Source: Thermoactinospora rubra
GTDB lineage: Bacteria; Actinomycetota; Actinomycetes; Streptosporangiales; Streptosporangiaceae
Assembly: GCF_002093975.1 (NCBI RefSeq)
Contig: NZ_KZ084333.1
Span: 29,510 to 93,509, forward strand
DNA: 64,000 nt
Direction of reading: 5' to 3'
Made by a program: the position numbers and the translations under genes. How positions within the stretch are numbered: position 1 is the stretch's first letter; every line of letters starts with the position of its first letter. Shown in pieces: positions 1 to 10,439 of this stretch. The notes under the pieces are model-generated. The model was not told the DNA's origin, ran no database searches, and saw only the letters and a program-made list of their open reading frames with translations.

Positions 1-30
1 GCACGTCCGCGGTCAGGGGACAATGGGCGG

Positions 31-1203
31 GTGCAGTCAACGAGCCCGCGTTCAGTGGTCGTCCTCGGCTCCACCGGTTCCATCGGCACCCAGGCCCTCG
101 ACGTCGTCCGCCGGGCCCGCTACACCGTGGCGGGGCTCGCGGCCGGGGGCGGGCGGGTGGACCTGCTGGCCGAGCAGGCGGCGGAGTTCGGCGTGCCCGT
201 GGTCGCCGTCGCCGAGGCGGCGGCCGTGCCCGCGCTGAAGGAGGCCCTGGCCGCGCGCCGCGTCAGCCCCGAGGTGCTCGCCGGGCCCGAGGGCGTGGCC
301 CAGGTGGCCGCGCTGCCGTGCGACACGGTGCTCAACGGCATCACCGGAGCGTTGGGGCTGACCTCCACGCTGGTGGCGCTGGAGGCGGGCCGCACGCTCG
401 CGCTGGCCAACAAGGAGTCGCTCATCATCGGCGGCCCGCTGGTCAAGCGGCTGGCCAAGCCGGGCCAGATCGTGCCGGTCGACTCCGAGCACTCCGCGCT
501 CCAGCAGTGCCTGTGGGCCGCCGGCCCCGGCGGCTACGACCCCGACGCCGTGCGGCGGCTGGTGGTCACGGCCAGCGGCGGGCCGTTCCGCGGGCGCACG
601 CGGGCCGAGTTGACCGACGTCACGCCCGAGATGGCGCTGGCCCACCCGACCTGGTCGATGGGCCCCGTGATCACCGTCAACTCGGCCACGCTCGTCAACA
701 AGGGGCTGGAGGTCATCGAGGCGCACCTGCTGTTCGACCTCGGCTTCGACCGGATCGAGGTGGTCGTGCACCCGCAGTCGATCATCCACTCGATGGTCGA
801 GTACGTCGACGGCTCGACCATCGCCCAGGCCAGCCCGCCCGACATGCGCCTGCCCATCGCGCTGGCCCTCGGCCACCCGTACCGGCTGCCCGGCGCGGCC
901 CCCGCGGTCGACTGGACCCGCGCCCACACGTGGACCTTCGAGCCGCTCGACGACGAGGCCTTCCCCGCCGTCGCCCTGGCGCGCGAGGTCGGCACGGCGG
1001 GCGGCACGGCCCCGGCGGTCTACAACGCCGCCAACGAGGTGTGCGTGGAGGCGTTCATGCGGGGCGCGCTGCCGTTCCTGGCCATCGTGGACACGGTTGC
1101 GCGCGTGGTGTCCGAACATGTGGTGACATCGGCGGACACGGTGGACGAAGTGCTGGCGGCGGACGCCTGGGCTCGGGCGCGCGCCCGCGAACTGACCACC
1201 TAA
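31..1203 (+). CDS. dxr: 1-deoxy-D-xylulose 5-phosphate reductoisomerase
   Basis: Cytosolic NADPH-dependent enzyme that turns 1-deoxy-D-xylulose 5-phosphate into 2-C-methyl-D-erythritol 4-phosphate, the second step of the MEP isoprenoid pathway. At 390 residues it is full length for the family (about 398 in E. coli). The NADPH loop GSTGSIG lies at residues 13-19, NKES at 127-130, and the metal/substrate motif VDSEH at 150-154. GTG at 31 is chosen because it places the Rossmann loop about 12 residues from the N-terminus. The ATG at 23 is in another frame. ispG follows after only 9 bases, so the two are surely co-transcribed. In most actinobacteria a site-2 protease gene (rseP/rip1) sits between them and it is absent here. 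The promoter is outside the window. Confidence 0.97.
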   Translation: MQSTSPRSVVVLGSTGSIGTQALDVVRRARYTVAGLAAGGGRVDLLAEQAAEFGVPVVAVAEAAAVPALKEALAARRVSPEVLAGPEGVAQVAALPCDTVLNGITGALGLTSTLVALEAGRTLALANKESLIIGGPLVKRLAKPGQIVPVDSEHSALQQCLWAAGPGGYDPDAVRRLVVTASGGPFRGRTRAELTDVTPEMALAHPTWSMGPVITVNSATLVNKGLEVIEAHLLFDLGFDRIEVVVHPQSIIHSMVEYVDGSTIAQASPPDMRLPIALALGHPYRLPGAAPAVDWTRAHTWTFEPLDDEAFPAVALAREVGTAGGTAPAVYNAANEVCVEAFMRGALPFLAIVDTVARVVSEHVVTSADTVDEVLAADAWARARARELTT

Positions 1204-1212
1204 ACTGGCAAG

Positions 1213-2382
<1,170 letters not shown>

Positions 2383-2437
2383 CAGGCCAAGCCCGTGCCG
2401 CTCCACCGCGGGAAGCGGCGGCGCGGTGACGGCGTAG

Positions 2438-2466
2438 AGGACCTCGCCGAGCGTCGGCGAGGTCCT
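2438..2466 (+). terminator. Rho-independent-type hairpin after ispG
   Basis: A perfect 13-bp inverted repeat: AGGACCTCGCCGA at 2438-2450, loop GCG, and its complement at 2454-2466, followed by a pyrimidine-rich stretch. It lies about 55 bases after ispG and well before the next promoter, so it probably ends the dxr-ispG transcript. There is no strong U-tract, as is common in actinomycetes. Confidence 0.8.
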
Positions 2467-2627
2467 TCCTGTCTGTCCCTCCATCTCCTCTCATCCTGAA
2501 CACGTCGCGCCCGGGACCGGGTTGGAACTGTGTCATGAACGGCTGACAAGTTGGCAATACGCTCGGTCACCATGCGATCACTCTGAGATCATGCGGGTCG
2601 GACCTGCGAGCAGAGGAGAGCATCCGG

Positions 2628-4205
2628 GTGAAACGAGCGGTGGGGATAGTCGCGATCGTGACGATGCTGGGTGCCGTGGGAGGTGCGCCGGGGACCGCCG
2701 GCGCCCGGTCCTTCCCGCGCTCCGCGCTGGCCTGGGGGCCGTGCGAGGACAGGCCCTCCGGTGGGGCGGCGCCGGCGGTGGAGGTGGAGTGCGCGGAGCT
2801 GCGGGTCCCGCTGGACCACCGGGAGCCGACCGGCCAGCAGATCACGCTCGCGCTCAACCGGATCAAGGGCACGGTCTCGCGCGATCACAACCACCTGGGC
2901 ACCCTGCTGGTGAACCCGGGCGGGCCGGGCGCCTCCGGCCGGCGGCTGGCCCCGTACGTGGCGGCGATGCTGCCCCCGGGGCTGGCCAGGCGGTACGACA
3001 TCGTCGGGTTCGACCCGCGCGGCGTCGGCGGGAGCGAGCCCAGCCTCAGCTGCGTGGACCCGGAGGTCTACTACAAGCCGCCGCGTCCCGACCAGGTGCC
3101 GCGCTCGGCCGAGGACGAGGACGTGCTGCTCGGCCGGGCCAAGGAGTACGCCACGAGCTGCGGCAACCGGTGGGCGTGGTTCCTGCCGTACCTGACCACC
3201 GAGAACGCGGCCAGGGACATGGACGTCATCCGCCAGGCGCTGGGCGAGGAGAAGATCAGCTACCTGGGCTACTCCTACGGCACCTACCTCGGCGCCGTCT
3301 ACGCCACGCTCTTCCCCGACCGGGTCAAGCGGCTGGCCCTGGACAGCGCGATCGACCCCTCGGGCGTGTGGTACGAGGACAACCTGGCGCAGAACCGCTC
3401 CTTCGAGCGCCGTCACCGGGCCTTCCTGGCCTGGACCGCCCGGCACGACGAGGTCTACAAGCTCGGCGGCTCGCTCCGGCAGACGAGCTTCGCGTGGTCC
3501 TCGATGCGGTCGCGGCTGCGCGAGCGGCCCGCGGGGGGCGTGGTGGGCCCGAGCGAGCTGGACGACCTGTTCACCATGGCCGGCTACACCGACACCGTCT
3601 GGCCGCAGCTGGCCGCCGCCTGGTCGGCGTACGTGCTCAGGGGCGACGTCGAGGAACTGGTGGCCGCCTACCGGCTGCGCGCCCACAACGACAAGGAAGA
3701 CGAGAACGGCTACGCGGTCTACCTCGGCGTCGAGTGCCGCGACGCCGCCTGGCCGCGCGACTGGACGCGCTGGCGGGCGGACATGACGCGGCTGCACCGG
3801 GAGGCGCCGTTCCTGACCTGGCCCAACGCCTGGTACAACGCGCCGTGCGCGTTCTGGCCGGTGCCCGGCGGCACGCCCGTCGACGTCAGGGGGTCGGAGA
3901 AGCTGCCGCCCGTCCTGATCCTGCAGGCGCGCGACGACGCGGCCACGCCGTACCGCGGGGGGATGGCCATGGCCAGGCGCTTCCCGACGGCCGGGGTGGT
4001 GACGGACGGGGGCGGCAACCACGGGGTCTCCCTGGCGGGCAACGAGTGCGTCGACCGCCACCTGGTGGCCTACCTCACCGACGGCACCCGGCCGAGGCGG
4101 GCCTCCTGCCGGGCGCTGCCCGAGCCGCGGCCGATCCAGCAGATGGCCGCGGGCGGACGTACCCGACATGAGCGGCTCACGGAGATCCTCCGGGTCCGGG
4201 GGTAG
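2628..4205 (+). CDS. Secreted alpha/beta hydrolase, tripeptidyl aminopeptidase-like
   Basis: Probably an exported peptidase of the actinobacterial SlpD/E or tripeptidyl aminopeptidase group. Residues 1-26 form a signal peptide (KR, hydrophobic stretch, then TAGA). The alpha/beta hydrolase fold shows the oxyanion segment NPGGPGASG, the nucleophile elbow GYSYG with S216, an acid near D436 (QARDDAATP) and H465 (GGNHG), followed by a family-typical C-terminal region with paired cysteines. A GAGGAGA ribosome-binding site at 2613-2619 supports GTG at 2628. It stands between ispG and the GNAT gene, two genes that are usually close neighbours in actinobacteria, so it may be an insertion into the MEP neighbourhood. 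The exact substrate is unknown. Confidence 0.85.
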   Translation: MKRAVGIVAIVTMLGAVGGAPGTAGARSFPRSALAWGPCEDRPSGGAAPAVEVECAELRVPLDHREPTGQQITLALNRIKGTVSRDHNHLGTLLVNPGGPGASGRRLAPYVAAMLPPGLARRYDIVGFDPRGVGGSEPSLSCVDPEVYYKPPRPDQVPRSAEDEDVLLGRAKEYATSCGNRWAWFLPYLTTENAARDMDVIRQALGEEKISYLGYSYGTYLGAVYATLFPDRVKRLALDSAIDPSGVWYEDNLAQNRSFERRHRAFLAWTARHDEVYKLGGSLRQTSFAWSSMRSRLRERPAGGVVGPSELDDLFTMAGYTDTVWPQLAAAWSAYVLRGDVEELVAAYRLRAHNDKEDENGYAVYLGVECRDAAWPRDWTRWRADMTRLHREAPFLTWPNAWYNAPCAFWPVPGGTPVDVRGSEKLPPVLILQARDDAATPYRGGMAMARRFPTAGVVTDGGGNHGVSLAGNECVDRHLVAYLTDGTRPRRASCRALPEPRPIQQMAAGGRTRHERLTEILRVRG

Positions 4206-4214
4206 GCTGACCAT

Positions 4215-5060
4215 GTGATGCTGCGCACTTCGGCCTCGCGCGTTCTGGACGACGGCGATCGGGACGAGGTCATCGCGCTCCTCGACACCGATCCGATCGC
4301 GAACGTCTTCGTGGCCTCCCGGGTGCGCACGGTCGGGCTCAACCCCGCGCGGCTGGGCGGCCAGATGTGGGGGTACGGCCCTCGCGGCTCGCTGGTGTCG
4401 CTGTGCTACGCGGGCGCGAACATGGTGCCGGTGAACGCCGGGCCGGAGGCCGTCCACGCCTTCGCCGACCGCGCCCGCCGCCAGGGGCGCCGCTGCTCGT
4501 CCATCGTGGGCCCGGTCGAGGCGGTCTCCCAGCTGTGGGAACGGCTGGAGCCGCACTGGGGCAGGGCCCGCGCGATCCGCTGGCGCCAGCCGGTGATGGC
4601 CACCTCCCGCAGGCCGCCGATCCCGGCCGACCCGCTCGTGCGGCGGGTGCGGCCGGAGGAGTTCGACATCCTCCTCCCGGCGTGCGTGGCGATGTTCACC
4701 GAGGAGGTGGGCATCTCCCCCAACATCGGCGACGGCGGGGCGTTGTACCGCAACCGGGTGGCCGAGTTGATCAGGATCGGCCGGTCCTACGCGCGCATCG
4801 ACGACGGGCGGGTGGTCTTCAAGGCCGAGATCGGCGCGGTCACCCCGCACGCCTGCCAGATCCAGGGCGTGTGGGTGGCGCCGGAGCTGCGCGGCCGCGG
4901 TTACGCCGCCGCGGGCATGGCCGCGGTGGTGGAGGCGGCGCTGGAGTGCTTCGCGCCGATCGTGACGCTGTACGTCAACGACTACAACCACGCGGCCCGC
5001 GCCGTCTACCGCAAGGTCGGCTTCCAGGAGGTCGACACCTTCATGTCGGTACTTTTCTAG
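4215..5060 (+). CDS. GNAT family N-acetyltransferase with DUF4081-type N-domain
   Basis: Two-part acetyltransferase of 281 residues resembling Mycobacterium tuberculosis Rv2867c, which also sits beside gcpE/ispG. Residues 1-130 form a DUF4081-like domain. Residues about 140-281 form a GNAT fold with the acetyl-CoA loop RGRGYAAAG after the beta4 strand IQGVWVAP. The acceptor substrate is unknown. GTG at 4215 and ATG at 4218 are adjacent and both in frame; either could be the start. It begins 9 bases after the hydrolase and is probably read through from it. Confidence 0.85.
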   Translation: MMLRTSASRVLDDGDRDEVIALLDTDPIANVFVASRVRTVGLNPARLGGQMWGYGPRGSLVSLCYAGANMVPVNAGPEAVHAFADRARRQGRRCSSIVGPVEAVSQLWERLEPHWGRARAIRWRQPVMATSRRPPIPADPLVRRVRPEEFDILLPACVAMFTEEVGISPNIGDGGALYRNRVAELIRIGRSYARIDDGRVVFKAEIGAVTPHACQIQGVWVAPELRGRGYAAAGMAAVVEAALECFAPIVTLYVNDYNHAARAVYRKVGFQEVDTFMSVLF

Positions 5061-5072
5061 ACTTCTCTAGCT

Positions 5073-5444
5073 GTGCTGGTTGATTTCTGGTTCGACCCGA
5101 GCTGCCCCTACACCTGGAACGCCGCCCGCTGGCTGCTGGAGGTCGAGCGGGTCCGTCCCGTCACCGTCCGCTGGCAGATCCTCAGCCTGTCGGCGCTCAA
5201 CGAGCACCTGGAGGTGGACCCGGAGGGCGACACCGAGGGCTACCTGTGGTATCCCGCCCGGGGAGTGGGCCGCGTCGGCGGCCAGGTCGGCACGCCGATC
5301 ATCGCCACCGACGGGCTGGCCTGCTTCGGCCCGGTGATCTCGCGGATCCCGCGCGGTGAGGAGGCGGGGCGGCTGTGGGACGGCGTGGTCCTGGTGGCGG
5401 GCACGCCCGGCTTCCACGAGCTCAAGGGCCCGCCGGCGGAGTGA
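5073..5444 (+). CDS. Internally deleted mycothiol-dependent nitroreductase-like protein
   Basis: The 123-residue product matches both ends of the Rv2466c/DsbA-like family, normally about 200 residues: an N-terminal thioredoxin-fold strand (VDFWFDPSCPYTWNAARW) and the C-terminal segment (GTPIIATDGLACFGPV through GTPGFHELK). The helical insertion domain that should separate them, roughly 80 residues, is missing, with the junction near residues 47-70. The active-site motif is CPYT instead of CPWC, so only one cysteine remains. The frame is intact, but a working mycothiol reductase is doubtful. GTG at 5073 follows the GNAT stop closely. The 3' end overlaps the convergent DUF3037 gene by 23 bases. 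It could be a decayed paralogue or a minimal derivative. Confidence 0.6.
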   Translation: MLVDFWFDPSCPYTWNAARWLLEVERVRPVTVRWQILSLSALNEHLEVDPEGDTEGYLWYPARGVGRVGGQVGTPIIATDGLACFGPVISRIPRGEEAGRLWDGVVLVAGTPGFHELKGPPAE

Positions 5445-5808
5445 GGACCAGCCGGGCGAACAGCCGATCCAGCTCCCGCTCCGGGTCGTCGGTGAGGCCG
5501 GGATGGACCGGTCCGGTCTGCACGATCGTGCTGCGCGGCGCGGTCAGCCACCGGAAGCGGCTGCCCGGAGACTCCTCCGCCAGCGGCCCGGCATCCTCGC
5601 CGCAGGCCAGCTCGTAGGCGCTGAGTGCCTGCCGTACCGCCTCGACGTCGGCGGCGGGGTCGAGGGCGCGCAGCCGCCGCTCGTCGAGCTCCACCCGCGC
5701 GCACAGGTAGCCGCGCGGCTGGCAGTACAGCAGCACGCCCGCGTTGATGAGCTCGCCGCGCTCGACGTGGGGGACGACGCGGATGACCGCGTACTCGTAG
5801 GCGTCCAT
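5422..5808 (-). CDS. DUF3037 family protein
   Basis: A 128-residue protein starting MDAYEYAVIRVVPHVERGE, typical of DUF3037. The family is commonly encoded next to HipA-like kinases and its function is unknown. No signal peptide or membrane segment is visible, so it is probably cytosolic. Its ATG overlaps the TGA of the upstream HipA-like gene (TGATG at 5806-5810), showing translational coupling and suggesting that the two proteins act together. The 3' end overlaps the convergent nitroreductase-like gene. Confidence 0.8.
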   Translation of the reverse strand: MDAYEYAVIRVVPHVERGELINAGVLLYCQPRGYLCARVELDERRLRALDPAADVEAVRQALSAYELACGEDAGPLAEESPGSRFRWLTAPRSTIVQTGPVHPGLTDDPERELDRLFARLVLTPPAGP

Positions 5809-6587
5809 CACGGCGTCCCCCGGTGGAAGGCGCCGACCGAGCCGGGGCCGGTGCGCCGCCGTTCGTCGTGCCTGATCTCCCAGCCCTCCCGCGCCCGCCG
5901 GTGCAGGTGCTCGACGTACGCCTGCCGTACGGCCCGAGCCGACTCGAACCCCGGCTCGTCCTCCAGCCACTCGTCGGGTACCAGCGCGGCCACCTCCTCC
6001 AGCAGGTCCCTGCCGATCTCCAGGGCGCCGTCCTCGGTGGCGAAGGGCGCCAGCACGTGGTCGGAGGCGTCGTAGGGGCGGCGCGGGTCGGCGCTCTTCC
6101 AGTTGTGGTGGAACCACAGCGCGGCGCCGTGGTCGATGAGCCAGACGTCGCCGTGCCACAGCAGCAGGTTGGGGTTGCGCCAGCTGCGGTCCACGTTGTG
6201 GACCAGCCCGTCGAACCACAGCACCCGGGAGGCAAGCAGCGGGTCGGGCGTCCAGGTGAGCGGCTCGAAGCCGAGCGCGCCGGGCAGGAAGTCGACCGCC
6301 AGGTTGAGCCCCGCGCTGTTCTTCAGCAGCTCCTGGATCTCCTCGTCCGGCTCGCGGACGCCGAACCGCGGGTCCAGGTCGATCAGCTTGAGCTCGGGGG
6401 TGCGCAGGCCGAGCCGGCGGGCCAGCTCGGCGCAGATGATCTCGGCGACGAGGACGCGGCGTCCCTGGCCGGCACCGCGGAACTTCACGACGTAGGTGCC
6501 GAGGTCGTCGGCCTCGACGACGCCCGGCAGGGAGCCGCCCTCGCGCAGGGGCGCCACGTAGCGCGTCGCCGTGATCCGTTCGAGCAC
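5808..6587 (-). CDS. HipA-like kinase-fold protein
   Basis: A 259-residue protein of the HipA-like group that pairs with DUF3037 proteins, shorter than classical HipA (about 440). The N-terminus carries a nucleotide-binding-like strand (TYVVKFRGAGQGRR). The central motif WFDGLVHNVDRSWRNPNLL has the pattern expected of the HipA catalytic loop, and DVWLIDHGAALWF resembles the metal-binding Asp motif. There is no HipB-like antitoxin beside it, so a toxin-antitoxin role should not be assumed. GTG at 6587 starts 10 bases after an LLM oxidoreductase gene on the same strand, so it may be read from that operon. Confidence 0.75.
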   Translation of the reverse strand: MLERITATRYVAPLREGGSLPGVVEADDLGTYVVKFRGAGQGRRVLVAEIICAELARRLGLRTPELKLIDLDPRFGVREPDEEIQELLKNSAGLNLAVDFLPGALGFEPLTWTPDPLLASRVLWFDGLVHNVDRSWRNPNLLLWHGDVWLIDHGAALWFHHNWKSADPRRPYDASDHVLAPFATEDGALEIGRDLLEEVAALVPDEWLEDEPGFESARAVRQAYVEHLHRRAREGWEIRHDERRRTGPGSVGAFHRGTP

Positions 6588-6597
6588 GCCCTGAAGG

Positions 6598-7464
6598 CTA
6601 CATCTTCGCGATGACCTCCTCGGCGAAGCGCTCCATCGTCACGCGCTTGAGCTCCAGCGAGCCGTACCCGGCCCTCTCCTCGGGCGAGGCCAGCCACCAG
6701 GGCGCGGCCATGGTGGCGGTGACGCCCTTGCCGGCGAACCGGCGGTAGGTGGCGGCGTCGGGCATGACGGCGAGGGGCGCGACGACGTCCAGGGCCTCGC
6801 GCGGCCTGCCGTACTCGGCGAGGAAGCCGTGCAGCTTGGCGAGCACTTCGTCGAGCTGCTCCTCGGTGTAGACGCGGTTGCCGATCCAGCCGTCGCCCAG
6901 CCGTGCGGCGCGGCGGAGGGCGGCGTCGCTGTCGCCGCCGACGTAGACGGGGATCGGGCGCCGCGGCGTCGGCGCGATCGACAGCGGCGGCAGGCCGTCG
7001 AGCTCGACGGTCTCGCCCCGCCACAGCCGGCGCAGGATCGGGATCATGGCGTCCAGGCGGCGGCCCCTGGTGTGGAAGTCCTGGCCGGTGGCGGTGAACT
7101 CCTCCTTGCACCAGCCGACGCCGACGCCGAACGTCACCCTGTCGCGGGAGAGGACTGCGGCGGTGGAGACCAGCTTGGCGACCGTGAACAGGTCGCGGGC
7201 GGGGGCGACGTAGACGTTGGGGGAGAAGCGCAGCGTGGAGGTCACGGCGGCCATCGCGCCGATCGTCACCCAGGGGTCCGGCCAGTGCGTGGCGGCGTCC
7301 CAGCGGGGCCTGCCGCTCTTCGAGTAGGGGTACGGCGAGGCGAACTCGGCGTAGAACAGGTGGTCGGACAGCGTGAGGGTGTCGAAGCCGTACTGCTCGG
7401 CCATGCGCGCCAGCTCGACGAACTCCCCGGCGTCCACGAACGACGCCCCCAGCCAGAACCTCAA
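6598..7464 (-). CDS. LLM-class F420-dependent oxidoreductase
   Basis: Luciferase-like TIM-barrel protein of 288 residues, probably using F420 (similar to the family with MRFWLGASFVDAGEFVELAR start). Characteristic blocks are GFDTLTLSDHLFY near residue 30, the VTFGVGVGWCKEEF segment after strand 5, and IPVYVGGDSDAALRRAARL near residue 175. Such enzymes move hydride to or from alcohols, ketones or cyclic imines; the substrate is unknown. It is the third gene after the 9.6-kb divergent promoter (hydrolase, LLM, LLM), with a 55-base gap to the gene upstream. Confidence 0.85.
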   Translation of the reverse strand: MRFWLGASFVDAGEFVELARMAEQYGFDTLTLSDHLFYAEFASPYPYSKSGRPRWDAATHWPDPWVTIGAMAAVTSTLRFSPNVYVAPARDLFTVAKLVSTAAVLSRDRVTFGVGVGWCKEEFTATGQDFHTRGRRLDAMIPILRRLWRGETVELDGLPPLSIAPTPRRPIPVYVGGDSDAALRRAARLGDGWIGNRVYTEEQLDEVLAKLHGFLAEYGRPREALDVVAPLAVMPDAATYRRFAGKGVTATMAAPWWLASPEERAGYGSLELKRVTMERFAEEVIAKM

Positions 7465-7519
7465 CGCCCTGCCTCCTCGCCGTCCGCCGTGCCGTCCGTC
7501 CTGGAAGGGGCGGTGTCCC

Positions 7520-8770
7520 TCATCCCGCGAACTCCGGAATCACCTTGGTCGCGAAGAGCTCCAGGTTCCGCTTGACCGTGTCCAGCGGAAGCACGCCCTG
7601 CTGCCCCTGCATGTACAGCCCGAACCACTCCAGGTCCGGCATCCGGTCGAGCATGCGCTGGATGCCGCGCTTGACGTCGTCCGGCGAGCCGAACAGCGCC
7701 ATCTCCACCTCGTTCATGCGCTTGACGTCGCCCTTCTCCGGCGAGATGGGCCGGTGCCGGTCGTCCTCCTTCTTCCGCAGCACCTCCAGATACCCGAACG
7801 GCCCGAAGAAGGCGGCGAAGTCCTTGGGGATGCCCTTGCCGTAGGTGTTGATCGCCTCCTCGGTCGTGTCCGCGATCCCGACGATCTTGAGGATTCCCGT
7901 GTGCTCGCCCAGCTTGTAGTGCCTGCCGCACTTGGCGGACTCCTCCTGGTACAGCCGCGCCTTCGCCGCGTGGTCGTCCGGGTTGGGCGTGAACAGCCAC
8001 GGCAGGATGTCCTCCTGCGCGGCGCGGATGACCGAGCGGTCGGAGATGGTGAACGGCTGCCACAGCTCCGGATGCGGGTACTGGTACGGCCGCGGGCAGA
8101 CCGACACGGACACCACGCGGCCCTCGTCGTCCAGCTCGCCCGGGGCGCCGAAGGTCCGGGTCCACTCCTGGGCCGGCCAGCCTTCGATCCCCTCATAGGG
8201 ATAAGGCACCTCATAGTCCAAAATTTCGGACTTGTAGCGCAGCGTGTCCTGCGTCCACGCCATCTTCATGATCTTCAGGATCTCCCCGAAGACGTCGAAG
8301 TTGCGCGTGTCCGAGGCCGAGCCGTCCGACCGCGCGGCGGCGGCGTGCCAGCGCTGCCCCAGCACGTTCATCCACCGGTTCTGGTACCCGCGGGCCACCC
8401 CCAGCCGCAGCCGCCCCTTGGAGAACTGGTCGAGCAACGCCACGTCCTCGGCGGCCCGGATCGGGTCCCACGCCGGGAGCACCAGCCCCAGCGGCGCGAG
8501 CAGGATCCGCTCGGTCCGCGCCGCCAGGTCGGTCAGGAACATCAGCGGGTTGACCGAGAACTCCATGCCCTCCGAATGGAAGTGGTGCTCGGTCATCATC
8601 AGCGCGTCGAACCCGATCCGGTCGGCGTGCACCGCGATCTCGCGCACCTCGTGCAACAGCTTCTGGTACGACTCGGTGTCCCGCCCGATGGGCCGCCTGG
8701 CGCGGGCGTTCTCCTCGGCGGCGTACCCCGAGCCGGGGATCTGGGGGTTCAAGAAGATGGCGAACTTCAC
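7520..8770 (-). CDS. LLM-class flavin-dependent oxidoreductase (luciferase-like)
   Basis: A 416-residue bacterial-luciferase-like monooxygenase. Blocks include DALMMTEHHFHSEG near residue 55, the LAARTERILLAPLGLVLP strand, and RLRLGVARGYQNRWM, typical of FMN-using LuxA-type members rather than short F420 reductases. The C-terminal extension (about residues 330-416) is longer than in the neighbouring LLM genes. It probably oxygenates or cleaves a hydrophobic substrate with a separate reductase partner. It starts 12 bases after the upstream hydrolase stop, so the two are one transcript from the promoter near 9.6 kb. Confidence 0.85.
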   Translation of the reverse strand: MKFAIFLNPQIPGSGYAAEENARARRPIGRDTESYQKLLHEVREIAVHADRIGFDALMMTEHHFHSEGMEFSVNPLMFLTDLAARTERILLAPLGLVLPAWDPIRAAEDVALLDQFSKGRLRLGVARGYQNRWMNVLGQRWHAAAARSDGSASDTRNFDVFGEILKIMKMAWTQDTLRYKSEILDYEVPYPYEGIEGWPAQEWTRTFGAPGELDDEGRVVSVSVCPRPYQYPHPELWQPFTISDRSVIRAAQEDILPWLFTPNPDDHAAKARLYQEESAKCGRHYKLGEHTGILKIVGIADTTEEAINTYGKGIPKDFAAFFGPFGYLEVLRKKEDDRHRPISPEKGDVKRMNEVEMALFGSPDDVKRGIQRMLDRMPDLEWFGLYMQGQQGVLPLDTVKRNLELFATKVIPEFAG

Positions 8771-8782
8771 CGCGAACCTCTT

Positions 8783-9580
8783 TCAGCCATGGATGGATGC
8801 GAGCCACTGGGAGACGACGAGCGTGAACTCGGCGGGCCGTTCCTCGTGCAGGCGGTGGCCGCTGCCCGGCCAGCAGACCGTCCGGGAGGCGGGGTGCTTG
8901 AACAGGCCCGACTCCCAGGTGGCCTGCGCCGGGTCGGACCAGAAGGACAGGACGGGGCACTCGCGGCGGGACAGGTACGGCTCGGCGGCCGGGCGGGTGC
9001 CGATCGCCTCGGGCCCGGCCCACAGGGACTCGAAGGCCTCGGCCAGCACGTGCGGGGGAGTGGCCAGCAGCCGCCGCCGGTGCCATTCGCGCAGCCAGGC
9101 GGGGGAGGCGGGGGTGTAGCACCACTGGTCGATGCCGACGGCCGCCGCGCGCGGGTCGGGGCCGCGCAGGCCGTCCAGCAGCCGCAGGGACAGCGCGCCG
9201 ACCCGCTCGGGGAAGCCGTAGCCGGGGTCGACCGCGACCAGCGCGGCGACGAGGGAGGGATGCTCGACGGCCAGGCGGGAGACGATCACCGCGCCCATCG
9301 AGTGGCCCACCGGCACGCAGCGGGCGACGCCGAGGTGCTGGAGGAGCTCGACCAGGTCGAGGGTCATCCGGCCGACCGTGTTGCCGGTGGCCAGGCAGGT
9401 GGAGTAGCCGTGTCCCCGCAGGTCGACGGCGATCACCCGGTGCTCGCGCGCCAGCGCGGGCAGGTGGTGCACCCACTGGTGGGAGTCGGCGCCCCAGCCG
9501 TGGACGAGCAGCAGGGTGGTGTCGCCGGAGCCGTCGTCGGTGTAGAACAGCCTCACGCCGGTCCGCAGCTCCAAGAACAT
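8783..9580 (-). CDS. Alpha/beta hydrolase
   Basis: A 265-residue cytosolic alpha/beta hydrolase, as in meta-cleavage-product hydrolases and epoxide-hydrolase relatives. It shows LVHGWGADSHQWVHHL (oxyanion His-Gly), the nucleophile elbow VGHSMG and the C-terminal catalytic histidine in GSGHRLHEE. It is first in the leftward operon, followed by two LLM oxidoreductases, and its promoter faces another LLM gene across an operator-bearing region. The context suggests hydrolysis of an ester, lactone or ring-cleavage product in the same pathway. The substrate is unknown. Confidence 0.85.
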   Translation of the reverse strand: MFLELRTGVRLFYTDDGSGDTTLLLVHGWGADSHQWVHHLPALAREHRVIAVDLRGHGYSTCLATGNTVGRMTLDLVELLQHLGVARCVPVGHSMGAVIVSRLAVEHPSLVAALVAVDPGYGFPERVGALSLRLLDGLRGPDPRAAAVGIDQWCYTPASPAWLREWHRRRLLATPPHVLAEAFESLWAGPEAIGTRPAAEPYLSRRECPVLSFWSDPAQATWESGLFKHPASRTVCWPGSGHRLHEERPAEFTLVVSQWLASIHG

Positions 9581-9610
9581 GGCAGCAAGCTACTCTAAGA
9601 TTCGATACCG

Positions 9611-9624
9611 AGCAATCGCTTGGT
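9611..9624 (+). promoter_or_regulatory. KstR2-like operator, divergent hydrolase/LLM promoter
   Basis: AGCAATCGCTTGGT lies in the 60-base region between the divergent hydrolase (start 9580) and LLM gene (start 9641). It matches AnCAAGnnCTTGnT at all but one fixed position. The position suggests control of both transcription units. It is one of nine related sites in the window. Confidence 0.65.
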
Positions 9625-9640
9625 CGAGGAGGGGTCCCGG

Positions 9641-10439
9641 ATGCGCCTGGGTGTCACGATGTTCGCCACCGATCTGTCCATGCCGGTCACCGAGCTGGCC
9701 AGGGCGGTCGAGGAACGCGGGCTGGCCTCGCTGTACCTGCCGGAGCACACCCACATGCCCGTCTCCACGGCCGCCTCGCCGATGGAGTCGCCGCTGCCCG
9801 AGCAGTACAAGCGCACCCTCGACCCGCTCGTCGCGCTGGCCGCGGCGGCGGCCGTGACCGAGCGGATCACGCTGGGCACGGGCATCCTCCTGGCCGCCCA
9901 GCGCGACCCCATCGTCACCGCCAAGGCGATCGCCACCCTCGACCACCTGGCTCCGGGGCGCGTGGCCGTCGGGGTGGGGTTCGGCTGGAACCGGGCCGAG
10001 GTCGAGAACCACGGCGTGCCGTACGAGAGCAGGAGGGCGGTCGTGCGGCGCAACGTGCTGGCCATGAAGGCGCTGTGGAGCCAGGAGGTGGCCGCCTTCG
10101 ACGGCTTCGAGCCGTCCTGGTCCTGGCCCAAGCCGTCGCGGATGCCGCCCGTCTACCTGGGCGGCGCGGCCGGGCCCAAGCTGTTCGCCCACATCGCCGA
10201 GTACGCCGACGGCTGGATCCCGATCGGCGGCAGGGGCGTCAAGGCGGCGCTGCCCGCCCTGCGCCAGGCGTGCGGCGACCGTCCGGTGCGGGTCATCCCC
10301 TTCGGGTCGCGGCCCACGCCGGAGAAGCTGGAGTACTTCGCCTCGCTGGGCATCGACGAGGTGGTCGCGAACGTCCCCGGTGGTCCCGTCGGCACCGTGC
10401 TCCCGGCGCTGGACGAGCTCGCTGCCATAATGGCCGCCT

